A stretch of DNA of 64,000 nt from Zoogloeaceae bacterium (GTDB lineage Bacteria > Pseudomonadota > Gammaproteobacteria > Burkholderiales > Rhodocyclaceae). The position numbers and the translations under genes are program-made. The stretch spans positions 124,001-188,000 of the forward strand of contig JACKLY010000002.1 in NCBI GenBank assembly GCA_024235655.1, read 5' to 3'. The notes beneath the pieces were generated by a model. It saw only the letters and a list, made by a program, of their open reading frames with translations, made no database searches and was not told the origin of the DNA. Below, one piece after another: positions 18,938 to 25,690 of the stretch; within the stretch, counting starts at the first letter, position 1; every line of letters begins with the position of its first letter.

Positions 18938-19918
18938 ATGGGAACGATTCGAAGACGTGGAGATTACCAGTTTCAAGCCCAAGTCCGAAGGGCGGGCTAC
19001 CCTCCGCAAAGCAAGACTTTCGAGAATCGGCGCGACGCTGAGAAATGGATGCGTTCTATTGAGCGGGAAATGGATACCGGAAGCTTCATTCCCCGCGACG
19101 AAGCTGCCAGAACGACGATCAATGACCTGGCCAAAAATTACCGAGCCGAGCTACTGCCAAAGCAAAGGGGGCAGCGACAGGAAGACAGCCGATTAAAAGT
19201 GGTTGAGACGAAGTTCGGGAAGTACCACTTATCGGCCGTCACGCCGGCCATGGTTGCCGGTTGGCGAGATGAGCTCAGCAAGACCTTGGCGCCGCAGACT
19301 GTCCAGCACTATCTCGCCGTCCTGAACCGCCTGTACAAGGCAGCTGTGCGTGATTTTGGTATTCCGCTACCTCTCGGCAATCCCGTGGCCAGCGTTCGCA
19401 TGCCGACAATCGCCAATGCTCGCGAGCGTCGCCTGGAAGGTGACGAGGAAAACCGACTACTCGCAGAACTTGATCGCAGCAGGGGAAAATGTCTGAAGCC
19501 AGTCGCCCTACTCGCATTGGAAACAGCCATGCGGCGAGGGGAGTTATTGTCTTTGCGCTGGGAACATATCGACCTCAAGCGCAAGGTGCTGCACCTCCCT
19601 GACACAAAGAATGGCTCCAGTCGCAACGTTCCGCTTTCCAGCCGCGCTGTCAGCATCCTCGAAAAACTTCCCCGAAATCTTTCTGGAAAAGTGTTTAGCA
19701 CAAGTGAAACGGCAATTACTGAAGGTTTCCAGCGTGTAGTTATTCGCGCAAAAATTCCAGATTTCAGGTTTCACGATCTGAGGCACGAAGCCACCTCTAG
19801 GCTCGCCGAGAAACTAGAAATGCACGAGCTCGGAAAGGTTACCGGCCATAAATCCCCCCGGATGTTGATGCGCTACTACCATCCACGGGCCGAGGATCTG
19901 GCGAAAAAACTCAGTTAG
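18938..19918 (+). CDS. Site-specific tyrosine recombinase (integrase)
   Basis: 326 aa. N-terminal arm/core-binding part (1-165), then the catalytic domain with R199 (ETAMRRGE), K224 (TKNGSS), H279-x-x-R282 (FHDLRHEATS), H304 (GHKS) and the nucleophilic tyrosine in MRYYHPR (Y313/Y314). All catalytic positions are present, so it should be active. GGAG six bases before ATG 18938 fixes the start; the frame is open further left inside ubiA. Divergent from ubiA by 26 bases and next to attL. It is presumed to recombine the ubiA-internal core. Confidence 0.95.
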   Translation: MGTIRRRGDYQFQAQVRRAGYPPQSKTFENRRDAEKWMRSIEREMDTGSFIPRDEAARTTINDLAKNYRAELLPKQRGQRQEDSRLKVVETKFGKYHLSAVTPAMVAGWRDELSKTLAPQTVQHYLAVLNRLYKAAVRDFGIPLPLGNPVASVRMPTIANARERRLEGDEENRLLAELDRSRGKCLKPVALLALETAMRRGELLSLRWEHIDLKRKVLHLPDTKNGSSRNVPLSSRAVSILEKLPRNLSGKVFSTSETAITEGFQRVVIRAKIPDFRFHDLRHEATSRLAEKLEMHELGKVTGHKSPRMLMRYYHPRAEDLAKKLS

Positions 19919-19988
19919 CATGGCCCGATTTCACCTAAAATTGCCACACAATACTGATTACAAATATTCAATTTCCAGGGAGGATGAT

Positions 19989-20489
19989 GTGAAAAGAGTT
20001 ATTGGTATCGCGCTTTTTCTTTTGTTTCCAATTGCGGCCATGGCAGCCCCGCCGTCGGTCGCAGAGTTGACGGAACTATTCGACACCGACACAGATTCAA
20101 GCCTTGAATACAATGCAGCCGCATCTATAGCAAACGTGAACGACGAAAATAGATACATCGGTTACTGCACGGGCAAAGAATACAACCGACTCATTGATGA
20201 ATGCATGAGATCGATAAAGCGAGGACAAGGCTTAGCAGCCTTCGGTGCCGCGCAGCTAGCAGCCCGAGTCGCCGCCACTTGCGCAACGGTAAGGATTCGC
20301 AAGGGTCAAAAAACAAAATACGAGATCTATGCAATGCAAGTTGGTACTGCACTCGTTTATGCCAATGCAGCCAAGCAGGGGAAAAAAGATGCTGATATTA
20401 AGCGCGCAATTCGGTACTTGGAGTATGCAGAGGCCAACGGTATTCACCAAATTTCCGAGATGTTGGCCGACATAAAAAAGAAAAAGTAA
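19989..20489 (+). CDS. Exported protein of unknown function
   Basis: 166 aa, starting at GTG 19989 behind GGGAGG. A signal peptide is clear (about 1-19, KRVIGIALFLLFPIAAMA, cut after AMA). The mature part has Cys in YIGYCTGKEYN and DECMRS, consistent with a disulfide, and helical repeats at the end (RAIRYLEYAEANGIHQI) that look TPR-like. It resembles Rap/immunity-type small periplasmic helical proteins only loosely. AT-richer than the chromosome. Confidence 0.68.
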   Translation: MKRVIGIALFLLFPIAAMAAPPSVAELTELFDTDTDSSLEYNAAASIANVNDENRYIGYCTGKEYNRLIDECMRSIKRGQGLAAFGAAQLAARVAATCATVRIRKGQKTKYEIYAMQVGTALVYANAAKQGKKDADIKRAIRYLEYAEANGIHQISEMLADIKKKK

Positions 20490-20536
20490 CCCGACGCATA
20501 AGCACTGCCTTGTTTAAAACTACCGAAAGGTTATCC

Positions 20537-21043
20537 ATGGATATTTCAATCTTCGGCCAGACATACAGCCTTGTCGAATCTACTGCAAAATCTATTGGTC
20601 GTCAGGCGGCATCAATTCAGGCGCCAGATGGAAAAATTTTGCCCGATGCTTTTGAATTCGATCCAAAGAGCGGGATCGCCACCTTTGACGAAGATAGCGT
20701 CTACAACCTACTTCACGATGCAAAATCAAAAACATCCCCCATTGCGATGTTCGCGCTGATGGTTACAGATATATTGCTCCGCATCGTCAGGGGTATTCGC
20801 GGTTTGTTCGGGGGTCAGTACAGCGGCACCTTTGGGTTCGGCAGCGTAGGGAACCTAATTATGGCAACGTCGGCGATCGCATTGCTTCTTGTATCTGCTG
20901 CCGCCGCGGTTATCATCGTTCCATTGGTGCTGGCCGCTTGGATGATCCGCAAGTCGATCGACAATGACATAGCCGTTGAGAAGTCGCACCTGATTAATCA
21001 GGTGCTTTCCTATTTCACTACAACAGCCAGCACCGCAGCCTAA
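20537..21043 (+). CDS. Membrane protein of unknown function
   Basis: 168 aa starting MDISIFGQTYSL behind AAAGG. A soluble N-terminal ~75 residues are followed by a weak amphipathic stretch (ALMVTDILLRIVRGIRGLF) and one long hydrophobic segment (about 110-140, IMATSAIALLLVSAAAAVIIVPLVLAAW), then a short polar tail. Same direction as, and 47 bases after, the exported protein; the two may act together. No family recognised. Confidence 0.6.
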   Translation: MDISIFGQTYSLVESTAKSIGRQAASIQAPDGKILPDAFEFDPKSGIATFDEDSVYNLLHDAKSKTSPIAMFALMVTDILLRIVRGIRGLFGGQYSGTFGFGSVGNLIMATSAIALLLVSAAAAVIIVPLVLAAWMIRKSIDNDIAVEKSHLINQVLSYFTTTASTAA

Positions 21044-21056
21044 AGCACGATGGGAT

Positions 21057-21214
21057 TACGCCTTTGAAACCGTTTCAAAGGCGTATTGAACCCCCTGACC
21101 AGTGCCAAGAGTTGATACCTGTTCGAAAGGCTTTCAAACAGGTATCAACCACTCAAAGCGCGATCAAGATGCACCCGGCAAGCACCTGAAACCCGTTTGA
21201 AACGGTTTCAAACG
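21057..21214. repeat. Three long palindromes sharing a TTGAAA-type core
   Basis: Between two convergent gene groups are 21057-21085 (14-bp perfect arms around one base), 21111-21149 (19-bp arms with one mismatch) and 21194-21214 (10-bp perfect arms). The first and third share TTTGAAAC / GTTTCAAA around the centre; the middle one has GAAAG / CTTTC. No T-run follows, so ordinary terminators are unlikely. They may be protein-binding sites, cruciform elements or a structured RNA end. Confidence 0.8.
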
Positions 21215-21223
21215 CCAAACGCT

Positions 21224-21610
21224 TTAGCTTGCTAAATCAACGCTGGTCATTTGCTCGTGTAGCTGATCAAGCCTTGTTGCATGCTTGATCAGCAGATCAG
21301 CGAGGCGCCGCATGTCCTGCGCAGACATGTCCACCGAAACCCTCGCCGATGCACAAGGTCCACGAGGCCCGTTGCTCTCCATTGAAATTTCCAGTTGGCC
21401 AAAAGGCCGCAGTGCCTCGCCATGGTTGTCGAGTCCCGACAGCACGACAGTGCACGACCCAAGTTGACATAGAAGCCCTTGCTCGATCGATCGTTCTCTG
21501 TAATCACCAGCTCCACAGCTAAAACAGCAACATTTGCTACCAACAGTCCAGACTGCAGCAACGCCGCAGGTGTCGCACACCCCCCCAACAGGAGAACGAT
21601 CGCTGCTCAT
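21224..21610 (-). CDS. Zinc-ribbon small protein, unknown function
   Basis: 128 aa beginning MSSDRSPVGGVCDTCG. Two CxxC pairs, CDTC and CFSC, about 20 residues apart suggest a zinc ribbon; the C-terminal ~35 residues form a charged helix (QDMRRLADLLIKHATRLDQLHEQM). ATG 21608-21610 overlaps the stop of the preceding gene (ATGA), which favours this start over the longer open frame. Last gene of the six-gene leftward operon. DNA or RNA binding is a guess. Confidence 0.62.
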   Translation of the reverse strand: MSSDRSPVGGVCDTCGVAAVWTVGSKCCCFSCGAGDYRERSIEQGLLCQLGSCTVVLSGLDNHGEALRPFGQLEISMESNGPRGPCASARVSVDMSAQDMRRLADLLIKHATRLDQLHEQMTSVDLAS

Positions 21611-21900
21611 GACAACCACGCATGGGTGTGAAGGATAAATGTGCCCAGCAGACAAGCTGCCCCACCAACAAGGAACCAAGGGCGGTCTTGCCACATACTT
21701 CCAAGTGCCAACTGCAATGCACCGCCAAACGAATAATTTGCCTGTGGCGGCACCTCAATGCCACCACGCTCATCGACGTCATGGGTGCGACGAAAATTTA
21801 AATGCGCTGCAATCGCAGCCCTCTCTGCTTCAGTTGCCGCCCAAGCAACGCGCCCATCAGCGCGGCGCGGAATGCCTGGGAATAATCTTTTCTTTTGCAT
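21607..21900 (-). CDS. Small protein with C-terminal membrane anchor
   Basis: 97 aa. Basic N-terminus (MQKKRLFPGIPRRADGR), a polar helix rich in Ala/Glu, then a hydrophobic segment at the end (about 74-91, FLVGGAACLLGTFI). GGAG stands seven bases before the ATG. It overlaps the zinc-ribbon gene by four bases and follows the 148-aa gene closely, so it is a true operon member. No family recognised. Confidence 0.6.
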   Translation of the reverse strand: MQKKRLFPGIPRRADGRVAWAATEAERAAIAAHLNFRRTHDVDERGGIEVPPQANYSFGGALQLALGSMWQDRPWFLVGGAACLLGTFILHTHAWLS

Positions 21901-21912
21901 GCTAAATCTCCT

Positions 21913-22359
21913 TCAGTTCCGGTTGGCGATCTCGACCAGAGCATCTTCAATGGCGCCGGCATGGTCATAGGACAGCATCTCTTTACGAAGCTCACTTGCC
22001 TTCGCCGCGAGGCCCGCCGTCAATATCTCAATGATCAGGTTCTTGTGGTGCTCAATTTCATCCGATTTACCAATTACGTAGTCGACGGTGTCCAGCCAAT
22101 CGGCAGGAATATCTCGCCATCTCATATCTTCGACAAACACGCCTACCCTCGCCCACGAGCCAAAGCTACTCCAGTACTGCTCGCCAACGTGGTCCGGGAA
22201 ATCCTGGGCAAAGTACGGGTTTGCCTGAATTAGACATCCCTTCCCAGCCTCCGGGAAAACGGCAAAGGCGAGATCGCCACGCGCCAACTGTATTACTGCT
22301 TCTTCGGTCAAACTCCGGATGGCCGCCTTGAGTTCAAGTACTGCTGTTTTACTGTTCAT
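21913..22359 (-). CDS. Hypothetical soluble protein, 148 aa
   Basis: Acidic, with central aromatic-rich region (NPYFAQDFPDHVGEQYWSSFGSW, RWRDIPADWLD) and a long C-terminal helix. GGAG precedes the ATG. It overlaps the stop of the 82-aa gene before it by four bases. No motif or family recognised. Confidence 0.6.
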   Translation of the reverse strand: MNSKTAVLELKAAIRSLTEEAVIQLARGDLAFAVFPEAGKGCLIQANPYFAQDFPDHVGEQYWSSFGSWARVGVFVEDMRWRDIPADWLDTVDYVIGKSDEIEHHKNLIIEILTAGLAAKASELRKEMLSYDHAGAIEDALVEIANRN

Positions 22360-22604
22360 TTGATTCTCCTATCGTTAAATTTTTTCACCGTCGACTGCTG
22401 CGCCGCCGGTTTGTCCACGTACCTATCAAATGGGTTGTCCGCGCACATCCGCATGACACTGAATCCGCCGCCCGCGACGACGACCAGCAGAGCTCTGCGA
22501 ACCCACGTCACAATAAAATCACCGATCGCCGTTCCAATTCGCCAGCCCGCTCCTCCGCCCAGACCGTATGCCAATCCCGCCCAGACCCTTCGCCAGAAGC
22601 CCAT
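22356..22604 (-). CDS. Small glycine-rich membrane protein, 82 aa
   Basis: Begins MGFWRRVWAGLAYGLGGGAGWRIG and has one hydrophobic segment (about 29-50, GDFIVTWVRRALLVVVAGGG) with a polar, basic C-terminus. GGAGAC precedes the ATG. Member of the tight leftward operon between the 97-aa and 148-aa genes. No family recognised. Confidence 0.58.
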   Translation of the reverse strand: MGFWRRVWAGLAYGLGGGAGWRIGTAIGDFIVTWVRRALLVVVAGGGFSVMRMCADNPFDRYVDKPAAQQSTVKKFNDRRIK

Positions 22605-22633
22605 GATTTGTCTCCTTACCTTCTTCTCTTTTG

Positions 22634-22927
22634 TCAGCCGATACGCAGGACTACATCTCCCTCATCACTCACAACAAATAAATTGACGTCGGAGAGTCGA
22701 TACTGCCCACCGGGGCCACCTTGCACGTGGTAGTCACCATATGAGGCCTCGATGTAAACCGGGAACAGCGCACCCTTCTCCCCTTGCCCGAAATACTTCG
22801 AGCTCCGTTTGATCTTCGCGAATATCCGCTGCCCGCCCCTAACCAGCTCAGCCTTCTTTACCTTGTAGGCAGCAGCACGCGAGATACCCTCGTCTGTATT
22901 CAAATCCAAAAACTCAACCGTCGTCAT
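22634..22927 (-). CDS. Hypothetical protein, 97 aa
   Basis: Starts MTTVEFLDLNTDEG. Predicted mostly beta, with GGQRIFAKIKRSSKYFGQGEKG and a Gly-rich turn GGPGGQYRLSD; ends in a hydrophobic strand. It follows the first operon gene by one base, hence translational coupling. An in-frame start four codons earlier (22939) would overlap that gene. No family recognised. Confidence 0.6.
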   Translation of the reverse strand: MTTVEFLDLNTDEGISRAAAYKVKKAELVRGGQRIFAKIKRSSKYFGQGEKGALFPVYIEASYGDYHVQGGPGGQYRLSDVNLFVVSDEGDVVLRIG

Positions 22928-22928
22928 G

Positions 22929-23279
22929 TCACACCCCATTCCCGCGCTTGATGAGTTCGCGCACCTCAGCCTTCGCGTCCTTGCGCTCCCGCTGACTACT
23001 GCCAGTCAGTGCGGCACACAGGCGTGCAAGGTCGTAAACAACCGCTTCCAGATACCCACAGGTACCCTCCTTAAAGAAGCCTTCTGCTGAAACCCGCTTT
23101 TTTGCCCCTTTGCTGATCATGTCTTGCCTCGCAGTAACCATTGCCATCACCATTGCCATTCCCTCGCTATACTCCCGCCGTGTTATCGGGGCTTCGCTTT
23201 CGCCGTTAATCACATCGGGCCTAGATTGATCCGGGTTCGTTGCTTTTGCTTCGTTGGTCGGGTTGTTTTCTGTACGCAT
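22929..23279 (-). CDS. Hypothetical protein, 116 aa, first gene of the small-protein operon
   Basis: Polar Asn/Glu/Pro-rich N-terminus, then a helical domain with AMVMAMVTARQDMISKGAKK and YDLARLCAALTGS, and a charged end. GGAGATGAATC before the ATG is a good ribosome binding site. The operon promoter should lie in 23280-23843. No family recognised. Confidence 0.6.
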   Translation of the reverse strand: MRTENNPTNEAKATNPDQSRPDVINGESEAPITRREYSEGMAMVMAMVTARQDMISKGAKKRVSAEGFFKEGTCGYLEAVVYDLARLCAALTGSSQRERKDAKAEVRELIKRGNGV

Positions 23280-23843
23280 GATTCATCTCCTTTTGTGGTG
23301 ATTTACATCAGTCCTGAGTTGAGAGCCGGGTATGCCGTCGGGGATCAGGCCGGCGCTTTTGAGCAACACAAGGGAGAAACCGGAGGCCGCATGCGGCTTT
23401 TTTTCTGACGCTTCATCAAGAAAAAAAACGAACGGGTGAGGATTTCAGGGCAAAGCCCGGCCCTTGTGTTGCGGGGCCGGGCTGATACACGTCGGTGCTT
23501 ATGCCCATCTCTCAGCTCGTTTAGGACTGATGTAGATCGCCGCGCTACAAAAGGAGTTGGATCGTTTTTGCGTTCAGGAAACGGTTTCCCGACCAATAGA
23601 GGCGCAAAGCGCCGTCTAACTACACTGCTCGCCGAAGGCGTGCAGTCGCGGGGCAGGCGAGCGCGAAGCGCTGGCCACGCTTTGCCCCGATTCACAGCAC
23701 CGGGACGGCGCAAGGACAAGTGAACAGAAGGGCTTGTCCCTGTAGGGGATGGGCGGCTTTGCCGGCTACACTGTCGGCACCCGCTCCCCGGCTTTCGCCG
23801 GGGATGGCTCATTCGGTAGAGAGAGGTCAAGGTAGTCATGGCC
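23280..23843. other. Non-coding stretch rich in short hairpins
   Basis: About 560 bases without a credible gene, between the small-protein operon and the VirB6-like gene. It contains GCCGCATGCGGC followed by seven T (23386-23404, a plus-strand terminator or orphan hairpin), a 9-bp GC stem at 23455-23463 / 23474-23482, and several shorter GC hairpins up to 23810. A 174-codon minus-strand frame (23345-23869) has low-complexity Arg/Ser/Pro composition and is rejected. Confidence 0.6.
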
Positions 23844-24746
23844 TCAGTCCTTCTTCCCAGCACCATCATTTCGCCCAGACGTCGATGGCAATCGTCTCGG
23901 CACCCTGAAATTGGGGCTCAAATGGCCTGAGATTATGCCGTTTGCAAGTGCTGGTATTTGAAGGACCAGGAGCAACATCACGGCGGCAATCATCAAAACC
24001 ACAGCCGCCCCTGCTATATCAACAACGCCCGGCTGACTCGATGCCGCTGCTGCTGTATTCAAGAGGGGAACCAGCGTCGAGCAAAAACTGATCAAAATCA
24101 CCGAAAAGACCTTGTAAAGCGCTGCGATGACCAGTGCCTTCACCCACCCCCAGAACACGAACGAAGTCGGTTCATAGATCAGCCAAGGCACCATCAGCGG
24201 GCCAAGGAGCAACGTAACGCCCACGAGAACTTGCGATAGGAGCAAAACGCCGCCATACAGAACACCAACAACCATCAAAACGACAATGGAAGCCAGCCGG
24301 AAAAGATTTGCCATCAAAATTGAGGGGAAATTTGTAACGAACTCATACACACCCCCAGCCAGGAGTCCAGATCCTTCATAGATTGACTGAGCGGTGCGCA
24401 ACAGCACCGTCATTCCCTGGGTAATCCCTGCCCCGGCCGTCGCACCGCCAGAAACTTTTGCGCTTATATAATCAAATCCACCGAGCAGACTCTGCTGAAA
24501 TACGTAAGTCCAGCTTTGCAAAAAGAAGAGCACCAAACCGATTTTCAGCACCAGCCCAATCGTCTCGGCAACAACCTCGTTGAAGCTTTCACCAGCAAGC
24601 ATCACGATGATCATTTTGTAACTGACCAGGGCCGCCCCGAGTGCAAAAAGCAAGCTCTTGCCTTCAGGAATAAATATCTGAGACAAGGCGGTGTTGTGAG
24701 CATTGAGCGCTCCGTAGACAGCATCGACAGCAGCAGAGAGGTCCAT
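23844..24746 (-). CDS. VirB6/TrbL-like conjugation membrane protein
   Basis: 300 aa with five to six hydrophobic segments (about 35-55, 70-95, 145-205, 215-245, 262-285) and a central region FVFWGWVKALVIAALYKVF, as in TrbL/VirB6 inner-membrane channel subunits of type IV secretion. The C-terminus is short and basic. ATG 24744-24746 directly follows the VirB5-like stop. Paired with that gene only; no VirB4 or VirB8-10 gene is present in the element. Confidence 0.8.
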   Translation of the reverse strand: MDLSAAVDAVYGALNAHNTALSQIFIPEGKSLLFALGAALVSYKMIIVMLAGESFNEVVAETIGLVLKIGLVLFFLQSWTYVFQQSLLGGFDYISAKVSGGATAGAGITQGMTVLLRTAQSIYEGSGLLAGGVYEFVTNFPSILMANLFRLASIVVLMVVGVLYGGVLLLSQVLVGVTLLLGPLMVPWLIYEPTSFVFWGWVKALVIAALYKVFSVILISFCSTLVPLLNTAAAASSQPGVVDIAGAAVVLMIAAVMLLLVLQIPALANGIISGHLSPNFRVPRRLPSTSGRNDGAGKKD

Positions 24747-24747
24747 G

Positions 24748-25512
24748 TCACTTCCCTCCACCAAGGCGCGCATTGGTGCGCGCATTCGCTTCGTCTTGCG
24801 CCTTCCGCAAAGCGTCCGCCTGCTGCATAGCGCGCTTCCGTGCCCCCACCTCCTCCTGCATCGCTGCCGTCTGCGCCTGGTAATGCTGATTGAGGTTTGA
24901 TATTCCAACACCCGTGAGTGTGGTCAGGGTTTGGAGCTGGGCGCTCATCACGGAAACGGCGGCATGTGTACCGCTCGTTCTGCCGATTTTCTGCTGATGT
25001 ATGGCCAACTCTTTGAATGCTTGCTCAATGGCGCCCGCCGCTTGGAGTTCTGCCCCGGTCAAGAATGAAGTCTGTTCACCTCTGTATTGGGCATAGTCCA
25101 TTTCGCGCTGCAAATAGTCCTTCCAGGACAAATTTGAGGCCGAGAACAGATGCATTCGGTGCGTCAGGACTTCTTTAAAGTTATTCACGCTGCCGTAGAG
25201 CTTGTGCGCAGCTGTTACCGCGTCACTCACCTCTCTGTAATGGTTACTCGCCTCTGCAAACATATCTTTGTATTCCGCAACATCCAGCGGCAGCTGCTGC
25301 AAAGTCTCATAGGCCAGCTGCTTGATCTGCGTCATGTTGCGGATCTCATCCTGCATGGTTTGCATCGCGAGTTCTGCGTTGTTCAGGATCTGGGTCACTT
25401 CCGTTGCACCACCATTACCCATAACTGAACCGCCTAAAGCCATCGGCGAAACCGCGATCAGAGGAACGCAAGATATAACTGCAGTAAGTTTTTTCAGTAC
25501 CAGTCGTTTCAT
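24748..25512 (-). CDS. VirB5/TrbJ-like conjugation protein
   Basis: 254 aa with a signal peptide (about 1-25, LKKLTAVISCVPLIAVSPMALG), then a long helical, Gln/Met-rich body (ILNNAELAMQTMQDEIRNMTQIKQLAYETLQ), as in TrbJ/VirB5 minor pilus-tip proteins, and a coiled-coil end. AAGGAG six bases before ATG 25510-25512 sets the start. Immediately followed by the VirB6-like gene. Preceded by a structured leader shared with the one upstream of 30599. Confidence 0.8.
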   Translation of the reverse strand: MKRLVLKKLTAVISCVPLIAVSPMALGGSVMGNGGATEVTQILNNAELAMQTMQDEIRNMTQIKQLAYETLQQLPLDVAEYKDMFAEASNHYREVSDAVTAAHKLYGSVNNFKEVLTHRMHLFSASNLSWKDYLQREMDYAQYRGEQTSFLTGAELQAAGAIEQAFKELAIHQQKIGRTSGTHAAVSVMSAQLQTLTTLTGVGISNLNQHYQAQTAAMQEEVGARKRAMQQADALRKAQDEANARTNARLGGGK

Positions 25513-25590
25513 TTGAATCTCCTTGAGTGGGTTACAACTGTTTATGCCCATGCGGCGAAGCGGTCCTGACCATCGTTGCAAAGATCAAAC

Positions 25591-25680
25591 GAGTTACAAG
25601 CCCCCAAATTTGCCGAAAGCAAATAAAGTTTTTTGGGGGCTTGCGGATTGAGGGATGTGTGTTATCAGCCGCTGGGGAAA
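25591..25680. repeat. Structured leader repeat, copy A
   Basis: GAGTTACAAGCCCCC ... GGGGGCTTGCGGATTG forms a 12-bp stem around a 22-base loop (itself a small hairpin). The same outer sequence recurs at 30932-31020 with altered but still pairing inner bases. It lies between the relaxase and the VirB5-like gene. No T-run follows. Confidence 0.7.
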
Positions 25681-25690
25681 GCAAGAAAGC

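Noticed and set aside
23345..23869. 174-codon minus-strand frame in the element
   Set aside because: Low-complexity Arg/Pro/Ser protein, overlaps the VirB6-like 3' end, no ribosome binding site; the region looks non-coding.
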